Assembly: GCF_019219825.1 (NCBI RefSeq)
Contig: NZ_JAHUXH010000031.1
Coordinates: 1-64,000, forward strand
Source of the DNA: Streptomyces sp. TRM70350
Lineage (GTDB): Bacteria; Actinomycetota; Actinomycetes; Streptomycetales; Streptomycetaceae
Direction: 5' to 3'
DNA: 64,000 nt
The number at the start of each line of letters is the position of its first letter. Position 1 is the first letter of the stretch. The position numbers and the translations under genes are program-made. Positions 8,739 through 16,121 of this stretch are shown in pieces. A model generated the notes under the pieces. It searched no databases. It had not been told where the DNA came from and saw nothing but the letters and a program-made list of their open reading frames with translations.

Positions 8739-11375
8739 TCAACGTTGGGCGGTGATCCAGGCCGCGATCTGGCTGCGGTTGCTGAAGCCGAGCTTGCTGA
8801 GGATGCGTTCGACGTGGCCCTCGGCCGTGCGGCGGGCGATCACCAGGCGGTCGGCGATCTGCTGGTTGGCGAGGCCCTCGGCGATCAGTTCGGCGACCTG
8901 TGTCTCACGGCGGGTGAGGCGGACGCCGGGCTGGGGCCGCTCGGCGGTGGGCTGTTCGGGGCCGGGCTGTTCGGGGCGCTCGTCCAGCACGTGGCCGGCG
9001 ACGCCGGTGAGGCCGAGGGTCGCGCCGTGCTCGTACGACCGCTCGTAGGCGGCCGCGCCGAGTGCCTCGCGGGCCCGCGTCTCGGTGCCGCGGCGGGTGG
9101 AGTCGAGGGCGGCGGAGCCCCAGCGGTCGCGGTCGACGTCGGCCCAGACCCGGTCGGCGCCGCCGAGCAGGACGGCCGCGCGGTCGTGGGCGCCGCTCTG
9201 GGCCGCGATCTGGGCCAGCAGGTCGAGAGTGAGGCCGATGCCGACGATGTCGTTCACGGCGAGTTTGAGGCGCAGGGCCTCGCGGGCGTGCCGTTCGGCC
9301 CGGCGGTGGTCCTTCTTCACGGTGTGGGCGAGGGCGAGCATGCGGTGGACGTACGACAGCACCCACTCCTCGCCGTGCCGCTCGCACATCCGGCGGGCCT
9401 CCTCGCAGACCGCGATGGCCTGGTCGGCCTCGCCCAGGAAGCCGAGCGCGCAGGCGAGTTCGACGCGGTCGAGGCCGACGAGGCTGAGGTGCTGGCCGGG
9501 GACGCGGCCGCGCTCGACGCAGGCGCGGAAGTGGGCGAGGGCGGCGTGCAGGTCGTCGCTGAACAGCAGGATGACGCCAAGCACGTACTCGGCGTGCGCC
9601 GCCTCGGCCTCGACCCCGAGCCGCCGGGCCAGGCTTCGGGCCTCCTCGGCGCGTCGACGGCCCCGGGTGAGGTCCTCGGGACAGCCCGCGAGCAGCCCGG
9701 CGACCCACAGGGCCCGGGCGCGCTCGGGCGTGGGCTCGGGGCTGGCCTCAAGAGCCCGGTCCAGCCAGTACCGGCCCTCACGGGGCGCACCACAGGCATG
9801 CCAGTAGAACCAGAGCGTGCCGGCCAGCCGGAGGGCGGCGAGGGCGTCGGCGGGGGTGGGGTGGGTGTTGGCGGGGGCGGAGTGGCCGTCGGCAGGGGTG
9901 GGATGGCCGTCGGCACTAGCGGAGTAGCCGTCGGCAGGGGTGGGATGGCCGTCGGCACTAGCGGAGTAGCCGTCGGCAGGGGTGGGATGGCCGTCGGCAC
10001 GGACGGAGTGGCCGTCGGCACGGGTGGGGCGAGGGGCGGATGAAGTCGGGCCCGCCGCGGCGGGGGCGGTCGGAGTGTCCGTGGCAGTGCAAGGGGTGTT
10101 GGTGAGGAGCGGGGGGTCGTCGGTGGAGGGGGTCAGGGCGGCGCTAGGCGTCGGGTGGGCGCCCGTCAGGCCGAAGGCCAGTGCCGCGCGCAAGTTGTCC
10201 TGGTCCGCCCGCAGTCGGGCCACGATCTCCCGCTGGCCCGGGCCGAACCAGGCCGCCTCGCAGGCCGCGGCCCGCTGCTGCATCCAGTCCCGTTGGCGGC
10301 GGCGCGCGGCGAGTTCCTCGCCGGGGTGTTGCCGGAGCCGTTCCAGGCCGTAGTGGCGCAGGGTGTCGAGGAGGCGGTAGCGCACGCCGTCGGGGCCGGG
10401 CTCGCGGCACAGTACGGACTTGTCGACCAGCCCGGCCACGGCTTCCAGGACATCGTACGACCGGACCCGCTCACCGTCCGCGCACACCGCCTCCGCCGTC
10501 TCCAGGTCGAAGCTCCCGGCCAGCACCGACAGCCGCGCCCACACCGACTGCTCCCGCTCGGTGCACAGGTCGTGGCTCCAGTCGACGGCCGCGCGCAGCG
10601 TCTGGTGGCGGGGCAGGACCGAGGGACTGCCCGCAGACAGGAGGCGGTAGCGGTCGTCGAGGCGTTCCAGGAGCTGCTCCACCGACAGCACGCGCATGCG
10701 GACGGCGGCGAGTTCGATGGCGAGCGGGAGGCCGTCGAGGCGTCGGCACAGGCGGGCCACGGCGGGCCGGTTGGCGGGGGTGAGGCGGAAGCCTGGGACG
10801 ACGGCGGCGGCCCGGTCGGCGAACAGGGCGAGCGCCGGGCCCGGTTCGGCCGCGGACAGGTCGCCGTCCGGGTCGGGCACGGGCAGTGGCCGTACCTCCA
10901 GGAGGTGTTCCTCGGTGAGGCCGAGCCGGTGCCGGCTGGTGGCGAGCACCCGGACACCGGTGGTGCCGTGCAGCAGCGCCGCCGCCAACTCGATGCAGGC
11001 GCCCAGCAGATGCTCGCAGTTGTCGACGACGAGCAGCAGCCTCCGGTCCCGTACCTGCGTCACCAGCGCGTGAAGCGGCGGCTGGTCGGAGTGGTCGTGG
11101 AGTCCGAGGGCGTCCGCGGCGGCGAGGGGTACGAGTGCCGGGTCGTACAGGCCGGAGAGGTGGACGAAGCGCACGCCGTCGGGGAAGGCACGGGCGACGC
11201 GGGCCGCGATACGTCCGGCGAGCCGGGTCTTGCCGACGCCGCCGGGTCCGGTGAGCGTGACCAGACGGGCCCGGGCCAGCAGTTCGCGGCCTTCGGCCAG
11301 TTCGGCCCGCCGGTCGACGAAGCTGGTCGTCTCGACCGGCAGCCGGTTGTCCCGTCGTGGCGCTGATCCGCCCAT
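8739..11375 (-). CDS. LuxR-type transcriptional regulator with N-terminal P-loop ATPase and helical repeats
   Basis: The 878-residue protein starts with ETTSFVDRR and a P-loop (TGPGGVGKTRLA, about residues 41-52) plus a Walker B (LLLVVDNCEHLL), typical of the STAND-like ATPases of this family. A TPR-like helical region follows, then a C-terminal LuxR helix-turn-helix (LTRRETQVAELIAEGLANQQIADRLV). These proteins act as signal-gated transcription activators. ATG 11375 has AAGGAC upstream. A heptapeptide tandem repeat of nine units sits between the ATPase and TPR parts and is not part of the family core. The gene diverges from the carboxypeptidase gene across a 365-bp region holding an AT-rich palindrome. 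Confidence 0.88.
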   Translation of the reverse strand: MGGSAPRRDNRLPVETTSFVDRRAELAEGRELLARARLVTLTGPGGVGKTRLAGRIAARVARAFPDGVRFVHLSGLYDPALVPLAAADALGLHDHSDQPPLHALVTQVRDRRLLLVVDNCEHLLGACIELAAALLHGTTGVRVLATSRHRLGLTEEHLLEVRPLPVPDPDGDLSAAEPGPALALFADRAAAVVPGFRLTPANRPAVARLCRRLDGLPLAIELAAVRMRVLSVEQLLERLDDRYRLLSAGSPSVLPRHQTLRAAVDWSHDLCTEREQSVWARLSVLAGSFDLETAEAVCADGERVRSYDVLEAVAGLVDKSVLCREPGPDGVRYRLLDTLRHYGLERLRQHPGEELAARRRQRDWMQQRAAACEAAWFGPGQREIVARLRADQDNLRAALAFGLTGAHPTPSAALTPSTDDPPLLTNTPCTATDTPTAPAAAGPTSSAPRPTRADGHSVRADGHPTPADGYSASADGHPTPADGYSASADGHPTPADGHSAPANTHPTPADALAALRLAGTLWFYWHACGAPREGRYWLDRALEASPEPTPERARALWVAGLLAGCPEDLTRGRRRAEEARSLARRLGVEAEAAHAEYVLGVILLFSDDLHAALAHFRACVERGRVPGQHLSLVGLDRVELACALGFLGEADQAIAVCEEARRMCERHGEEWVLSYVHRMLALAHTVKKDHRRAERHAREALRLKLAVNDIVGIGLTLDLLAQIAAQSGAHDRAAVLLGGADRVWADVDRDRWGSAALDSTRRGTETRAREALGAAAYERSYEHGATLGLTGVAGHVLDERPEQPGPEQPTAERPQPGVRLTRRETQVAELIAEGLANQQIADRLVIARRTAEGHVERILSKLGFSNRSQIAAWITAQR
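9846..10034 (-). repeat. Nine 21-bp tandem units inside the LuxR-type regulator gene
   Basis: Counted on the + strand, units of 21 bp begin GTCGGC and end GGCC or similar. Units 3, 5 and 7 are identical and units 4 and 6 are identical, giving a 42-bp higher-order repeat. They encode heptapeptides such as ADGHPTP and ADGYSAS, so copy-number change keeps the frame. This is an array inside a coding region, not a CRISPR, because there are no unique spacers. Confidence 0.95.
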
Positions 11376-11437
11376 GATCAGCCAGTCCTTGGGGAGGGTG
11401 GGTGGGGTCGTGTGCGCGAACCTCACTCTTCCCGGCC

Positions 11438-11455
11438 GCGTACATATATGCACGC
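11438..11455. promoter_or_regulatory. 18-bp palindrome, candidate operator
   Basis: GCGTACATATATGCACGC matches its own reverse complement at 16 of 18 positions and contains CATATATG, very AT-rich for this genome. It lies 63 bp from the LuxR-type regulator start and 286 bp from the carboxypeptidase start. It may be a binding site for the adjacent regulator or a promoter element; no binding evidence exists here. Confidence 0.5.
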
Positions 11456-11523
11456 GCCGGTCACACCCGCGGGTGTTCTTTGCCGGGGACCCATTCCGGC
11501 GGGGTCGGCCCGCGTACACTGCA

Positions 11524-11545
11524 CGGCCCTCACGCGGCCCTCACG
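11524..11545. repeat. 11-bp direct tandem duplication
   Basis: CGGCCCTCACG occurs twice with no spacing just downstream of a possible -10 element. It may be a regulator half-site pair or a simple slippage duplication. Confidence 0.6.
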
Positions 11546-11740
11546 CGGCAGTTTTACGCCGGTTCCGGCCGCCACTTCTCGGCCCACTCTTGACCTGGTC
11601 ATGCCAGGCGCTCACGATGAGCGCCACACCCGCACCAGAACGTCGTACGTCGCACGGAAGAACCACCCCCACAGCTCCACTCCAGCTCCACTCCCCACGT
11701 CCGGAGACCCCGGAATTCCTGGAGAACCAAGGAGAATTTC

Positions 11741-13093
11741 ATGCGACTTCGCATCCGCGGCTCAGGCGCCCGAAGCGGCAGACGCACCGCCGCCCTCGCC
11801 ACCCTGCTGGCCCTCGCCCTCGCGGCCCCGATCTCGGCGACGGCCTCCGACGCCACCGCCGACAGCGCGGGCAGGGCGGCGGCCTCGGCGGACGACATCC
11901 GCCAGTACGAGATCCACACGCACTCGACCGCCAAGGACCGTACGGCACTTCAGCGGTCCGGCGTGGTCGTGGACGAGGTCCACGACCACGGCGTCGTCGT
12001 CTCCGGGCGCGCGGACCAGGTCAAGAAGCTGCGGTCACTCGGTTACGAGGTCACCCCACTCGGCGCCGTCCCCGACCGGTCGGCCGGCGAGGACGACATC
12101 CGGCTCTACGACTTCCCGTCCGCCGACTCCCGATACCACAACTACGCGGAGATGACGAACGAGATCAACTCGGTCGTCGCGGCCCACCCGGGCATCGCGA
12201 GCCAGCGCGTGATCGGCAGGTCGTACCAGGGCCGCAACATCGTCGCCATCAAGATCAGCGACAACGTCGGCACGGACGAGGCCGAGCCCGAGGTGCTGTT
12301 CACCCACCACCAGCACGCCCGTGAGCACCTCACCGTCGAGATGGCGCTGTATCTGCTGCGGGAGCTGACGTCCGACTACGGCACGGACTCGCGCGTGCGG
12401 AACATGGTGAACAACCGGGAGATCTGGATCATCCCCGACCTCAACCCGGACGGCGGCGAGTACGACATCGCCACCGGCTCCTACCGGTCGTGGCGGAAGA
12501 ACCGGCAGCCCAACTCCGGGTCGTCGTACGTCGGTACGGACCTGAACCGGAACTGGAACTACCGGTGGGGCTGCTGCGGTGGGTCGTCCGGCTCACCGTC
12601 CTCCCAGACCTACCGGGGCTCGGCGCCCGAGTCGGCGCCCGAGGTGAAGGTCGTCGCCGACTTCGTGCGCAGCCGTGTGGTGGGCGGCACGCAGCAGATC
12701 AAGGCGGGCATCGACTTCCACACGTACAGCGAGCTGGTGCTCTGGCCGTTCGGGTACACGTACTCCGACACGGCCCCCGGGATGACGGCGGACGACCGGA
12801 ACGCCTTCGCCACGGTGGGGCAGAAGATGGCCGCGAGCAACGGCTACACGCCCGAGCAGTCGAGTGACCTGTACATCACGGACGGGTCGATCGACGACTA
12901 TCTGTGGGGCTCCCAGAAGATCTTCGGGTACACGTTCGAGATGTATCCGCGGTCTGCCTCCGGGGGTGGGTTCTACCCGCCCGACGAGGTGATCGAGCGG
13001 GAGACCTCGCGGAACCGGGACGCGGTGTTGCAGCTGCTGGAGAACGCGGACTGTATGTACCGGTCGATCGGGAAGGAGGACCAGTACTGCTAG
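11741..13093 (+). CDS. Secreted M14 zinc carboxypeptidase
   Basis: The 450-residue precursor has a signal peptide (Arg-rich start, hydrophobic core about residues 16-34). A propeptide-like region follows to about residue 120, then an M14 peptidase domain. Zinc ligands His192 and Glu195 are seen in THHQHAREH, the third ligand His in GIDFHTYSELVLWPFG, and the catalytic Glu in the FEMYP motif; DLNRNWNYRWG is the family Arg/Asn substrate-binding segment. It would remove C-terminal residues from peptides outside the cell. The ribosome site AAGGAG at 11729-11734 fixes the start. Several Cys near the C-terminus suggest disulphides. Confidence 0.95.
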   Translation: MRLRIRGSGARSGRRTAALATLLALALAAPISATASDATADSAGRAAASADDIRQYEIHTHSTAKDRTALQRSGVVVDEVHDHGVVVSGRADQVKKLRSLGYEVTPLGAVPDRSAGEDDIRLYDFPSADSRYHNYAEMTNEINSVVAAHPGIASQRVIGRSYQGRNIVAIKISDNVGTDEAEPEVLFTHHQHAREHLTVEMALYLLRELTSDYGTDSRVRNMVNNREIWIIPDLNPDGGEYDIATGSYRSWRKNRQPNSGSSYVGTDLNRNWNYRWGCCGGSSGSPSSQTYRGSAPESAPEVKVVADFVRSRVVGGTQQIKAGIDFHTYSELVLWPFGYTYSDTAPGMTADDRNAFATVGQKMAASNGYTPEQSSDLYITDGSIDDYLWGSQKIFGYTFEMYPRSASGGGFYPPDEVIERETSRNRDAVLQLLENADCMYRSIGKEDQYC

Positions 13094-13108
13094 TCGCCGT
13101 CCGGTCGT

Positions 13109-13648
13109 CTAGTCGTCGTCCTCGGCGTCTGCTGCGAAGTAGGCGTCGAGGACCTCGTCCAGCTGCTCGTCCCACTCCTTGTGCTGGGACTTCGACTTCG
13201 CCTCGATCTCGATCGGGTACCAGCGGCGGTCCGGTGTGTGCACGGTCACCGTGAACCGCTTGCCGAAGCGCGGTGACTCGGTCTCGATCGCGCCGATCTC
13301 GTCCCAGCGGAACTCGCAGCTCTCGTCGTCCAGGCTGAGGCGTACGCCCCTGGCGTCGGCGACGATACGGGCCCGGCGGTCGGCGGCCTCGAAGACGGGG
13401 CCGTCGGCCGCGTCGGGCTCCTCGGCCTCCGGCTCCTCGGTCTCCTCGGTCTCCTCGGTCTCGGGCTCCACTGCGTCGGAGGCCTCCTCGGTGACCTCCT
13501 CCTCGACCGGCGCCGCATCCTCGGGCTCGGGCTCGGCGGCCTTCTCCGGGCCGGTGAGCCCGGGGATGTGGGCCGGGTTCACCCCGGCGTCCAGGGGCTG
13601 ACTGCTCGTACCTATGCGCTGCTCCACAGCGGGCAGTATGGCGGACAT
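13109..13648 (-). CDS. Conserved hypothetical acidic protein with a small beta-rich C-terminal domain
   Basis: The 179-residue product is not assigned to a named family. Residues 40-85 are a very acidic low-complexity tract (EEE, EETEETEE). Residues 95-165 look like a compact PH-like or bacterial-PH fold: ARGVRLSLDDESCEFRWDEI, IETESPRFGKRF, TVTVHTPDRRWYPIEI. The tail is acidic again. The start ATG at 13648 lies 33 bp after the stop of the AAA+ gene upstream on the same strand, so it may be the last gene of that operon. The PH-like reading is from residue pattern only. Confidence 0.7.
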   Translation of the reverse strand: MSAILPAVEQRIGTSSQPLDAGVNPAHIPGLTGPEKAAEPEPEDAAPVEEEVTEEASDAVEPETEETEETEEPEAEEPDAADGPVFEAADRRARIVADARGVRLSLDDESCEFRWDEIGAIETESPRFGKRFTVTVHTPDRRWYPIEIEAKSKSQHKEWDEQLDEVLDAYFAADAEDDD

Positions 13649-13681
13649 TGCTGTGCCGTGGGGCGCCGGGGGCGTCAGAGG

Positions 13682-15247
13682 TCACTCGTCCATGAAGACG
13701 ATCCTCCGGGACGGTGTGGCCGCGCCCGCCGCCGCGGTCGCCACCGCACGGCCGGCCGGTACCGCTCGCTCCCGGCCCCACGCGCGGATCTCCTCGATCT
13801 GCTCGGGGTTGACCCGGCTCAGCGGCACCGTGTTGGCGAAGGTGTCCAGCACGAACGACGGCTTCAGCCGGTCGGCGCCGCCCAGCCGGTACGCCTCCTC
13901 CCCCACGTCGTGCAGGGTGGACTCGATATCGGAGCCCGCGAAGCCCTCGGACAGGTCGACCAGCCGGTCCACCTGCTCGGGCTCGGGGTCGGTCTTGAGA
14001 TAGCGGCGGTAGTACAGGTCGATGATCTCCCGCCGGTCCTGGCTGTCGGGCAGGTCGACGAAGAACAGCTCGTCGAACCGGCCCTTGCGCAGCAGTTCGG
14101 GCGGCAGGCTGCGGATGTCGTTGGCGGTGGCCACGACAAAGGCCCGCGACCGGGACTCCTGGAGCCAGAACAGGAACTGCCCGATGATCCGCTGCGGCAC
14201 GCCGGACATGTCGTCCTTGCCGGCGAGGCCCTTCTCGATCTCGTCGATCCACAGGATGCAGGGCGCCACCCGGTCCGCCATCGACAGCGCCTCCCGGAAC
14301 CGGCCCTCGGACTCGCCCAGGTACTTGCCGTGGATGCTGGCCATGTCGAGTCGGTAGAGCGGCAGTTGCCACTCGTGGGCGATGGCCTTGGCGGACAGCG
14401 ACTTGCCGCAGCCGGGCACGCCGACGAGCAGTACGCCGCGGGGCGGGCGGAGTTCGGAGTCGCGCAGGTCGGCGTGGAGCATGTCGTGCTTGCGCCGCAG
14501 CCACTCGCGCAGGCTGGTCAGTCCGCCGACGGTGTAGTTGCCCTCCTTGAGCTGGACGCGTTCCAGGCCGGTGAGATTGCTGAAGATGCGGTCCTTGGCC
14601 TGGGCGAGGCCGAGGACGTCGGACTTCAGGATCGAGCCCTTCGCGGCGATCGTCGCCATGAGGTTGATGCACTCGGCCTCGGTGACGCCGCTGAGGAACT
14701 CGGCGGCGCGCCGGGTGTCGTCCTCGTCCCACTCGATGGGGATGTGGCCCCGGTGGTCGCCGAGGAAGCCGGCGAGGGTGCCGTGCATCTCGTCGGCGTC
14801 CGGCAGGTCCAGGTGCAGGCTCATGCCGAGGCGTTGCAGGCCGCTCCAGATGGGGGCGTCCGTGATCAGGACGATGCTGCCCATGTTGTTGTCGGCGAGC
14901 CGGGCGAGTTCGGCGATGTGCCGGGTGACGGGAGTGTCGGACTCCAGGTGGTCGGGGTCGACGAGGACGATCGTGGCGTTGGCGCGGCTGCTGAACTGGG
15001 CGGCGGCGAAGTCCATGGCGCCGGTGAGGGAGCGGTCGTCCTGGACGGCGGCGTTGGTGCGCAGGTCGCGCAGGCCGGTGGCTCTGGTGTAGATCCAGAA
15101 CGGCATGCTGCTGCGGCGGGGTTGGAGGGCGGCGTCCCTGAGGAGGCGGAGGGCGCGTTGTTGTTCGATGGTCCGCATGCCGATCACCGGGACACGGGCG
15201 GAGATGTAGCTGTCTAGGTGGTGGAGGCTTTCGGTGTAGTTCGACAT
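13682..15247 (-). CDS. Ycf46-like AAA+ ATPase
   Basis: The 521-residue protein has an N-terminal domain of about 230 residues with a Rossmann-like pattern (ATIVLVDPDHLES, GSIVLITDAPIW). It is followed by GGLTSLREWLRRK and a classical AAA+ module: Walker A GVPGCGKS at 276-283, Walker B ILWIDEIEKG at 331-340, sensor VVATANDIRSLPPELLRKGRFDE. The order and motifs match the Ycf46 group known from cyanobacteria and plastids, whose actinobacterial role is unknown. It presumably remodels a protein partner using ATP. The gene is followed by the acidic hypothetical gene and preceded by the coiled-coil membrane-protein operon, 89 bp away with a dispersed repeat between. Confidence 0.85.
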   Translation of the reverse strand: MSNYTESLHHLDSYISARVPVIGMRTIEQQRALRLLRDAALQPRRSSMPFWIYTRATGLRDLRTNAAVQDDRSLTGAMDFAAAQFSSRANATIVLVDPDHLESDTPVTRHIAELARLADNNMGSIVLITDAPIWSGLQRLGMSLHLDLPDADEMHGTLAGFLGDHRGHIPIEWDEDDTRRAAEFLSGVTEAECINLMATIAAKGSILKSDVLGLAQAKDRIFSNLTGLERVQLKEGNYTVGGLTSLREWLRRKHDMLHADLRDSELRPPRGVLLVGVPGCGKSLSAKAIAHEWQLPLYRLDMASIHGKYLGESEGRFREALSMADRVAPCILWIDEIEKGLAGKDDMSGVPQRIIGQFLFWLQESRSRAFVVATANDIRSLPPELLRKGRFDELFFVDLPDSQDRREIIDLYYRRYLKTDPEPEQVDRLVDLSEGFAGSDIESTLHDVGEEAYRLGGADRLKPSFVLDTFANTVPLSRVNPEQIEEIRAWGRERAVPAGRAVATAAAGAATPSRRIVFMDE

Positions 15248-15291
15248 GGGGGCCTTTGGGTTCGTTTTTGGGTGCGGGTGCGTGGGGGCTT

Positions 15292-15314
15292 GTCGCGCAG
15301 TTCCCCGCGCCCCT
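15292..15314 (-). repeat. Dispersed 23-bp repeat, copy 1 (intergenic)
   Basis: The reverse complement reads AGGGGCGCGGGGAACTGCGC followed by GAC. The same 23 bases recur exactly at 29464-29486 and with one change at 43136-43158. GT-rich flanks on the + strand (GGGTGCGGGTGCG) resemble the flanks of the third copy. Repeats like this are scattered in many Streptomyces genomes; their function is not known to me. Confidence 0.85.
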
Positions 15315-15336
15315 AGGCACAGACAGTCACGTTGGC

Positions 15337-15900
15337 TTAATCCGTCACGACTCTGCGGCGGGGGCGGTCCCCGGTGTGGGCCTGTGCCCAAGGGTCTGCC
15401 GTCGGTGTGGTCGGCTGTGCCGTCAAGGCGTTGTCCCGGACCGTTCGTCTGCGTTGCTCGATCCAGCGGATGTCCGAGCCGTTCGTCGCGGCCAGGTTGT
15501 CCAGGTTGCGTTCGATCTGGGACTGGAAGTCCGTGATCTGGGACTCGACCAGTTCGGTGAACCTGGTGCGGATGGTTTCGGGCAGGCCGGGGTGGCCCGC
15601 CACGGCCCGTACCTCCTGAAGGCCCGCCCGCGCCTGGGCCAGGGCGCGGCCCGCCGAGAACTCGTCGGGGGCCGCGAGGAGTGCCTGGGCGAGGTGGCGG
15701 TCCCAGGACTTCAGGCGTTTGTCGAGGGCCTCGCCGAGGTGGAGGGCGAAGCGCTCCCAGGTCTCGCCGGGGAAGTCGTCCTGGGACAGGGGCGGCAGGG
15801 TGGCCGGGCCGGCGGGCGGCTCGGCGGCGGCCCAACGGTGCAGGAAGTCCACCCAGGTCTCGTAGGGGCCGCCGTGTCCCCAGTAGGAGTACGTGTTCAC
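15337..15900 (-). CDS. Hypothetical protein, C-terminal gene of coiled-coil/TM operon
   Basis: The 187-residue protein has no family I recognise. It is mainly helical, opens with MNTYSYWGHGGPYETWVDFLHRW, and has long amphipathic helices around 60-150 (RFTELVESQITDFQSQIER) followed by an Arg-rich tail. The GTG start at 15900 overlaps the stop of the preceding 74-residue gene as GTGA, so it is translationally coupled to it. The context suggests a partner of the membrane protein encoded at 16118-17890. Confidence 0.75.
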   Translation of the reverse strand: MNTYSYWGHGGPYETWVDFLHRWAAAEPPAGPATLPPLSQDDFPGETWERFALHLGEALDKRLKSWDRHLAQALLAAPDEFSAGRALAQARAGLQEVRAVAGHPGLPETIRTRFTELVESQITDFQSQIERNLDNLAATNGSDIRWIEQRRRTVRDNALTAQPTTPTADPWAQAHTGDRPRRRVVTD

Positions 15901-16121
15901 ACCGTGCCGCCCGGCCTGCGGACGACGGTCTCGCCGGGGGGCAGGGGCTCCCAGTCGGGCAGCCCCTCGGCGATCTTGCGGACCCTGCTGGTGGCGCGCT
16001 CCCCGGCGGGCCTGCGGCTGGCGCCCCAGGGTGAGGTGCCGGGCGTTGCGTACTGGGGGTCGCCCTGGGGTCTGCGGGGTGGGGGCGGGGCCGCCGGGGT
16101 GGGGCCGGGCGCGGTGCTCAT
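15897..16121 (-). CDS. Small proline-rich hypothetical protein (74 aa)
   Basis: A 74-residue frame starts with ATG at 16121, overlapping the upstream stop as ATGA, and ends in a TGA that overlaps the next start as GTGA. These double overlaps are the main support. The sequence begins MSTAPGPTPAAPPPPRRPQ, has a basic patch RATSRVRKIAEGLPDWEPL and ends VVRRPGGTV. No known domain is seen. It may be an adaptor between its two neighbours. Confidence 0.7.
   Translation of the reverse strand: MSTAPGPTPAAPPPPRRPQGDPQYATPGTSPWGASRRPAGERATSRVRKIAEGLPDWEPLPPGETVVRRPGGTV

Larger units (their letters stand above)
11376..11740. other. Divergent intergenic region between LuxR-type regulator and carboxypeptidase
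   Basis: This 365-bp stretch carries no convincing gene. It must hold the promoters of both divergent genes. I see an 18-bp AT-centred palindrome at 11438-11455, a possible -10 hexamer TACACT at 11515-11520 on the + strand without a clear -35, and an 11-bp tandem duplication at 11524-11545. Confidence 0.7.

Noticed and set aside
9846..10034. CRISPR-like regularly spaced repeats
   Set aside because: Units are contiguous 21-bp repeats in frame within a coding region, with no unique spacers or cas genes.
15292..15314. Intrinsic terminator between the coiled-coil operon and the AAA+ gene
   Set aside because: The GC-rich stretch is the dispersed 23-bp repeat and does not form a clear stem-loop by itself, so it is listed as a repeat only.
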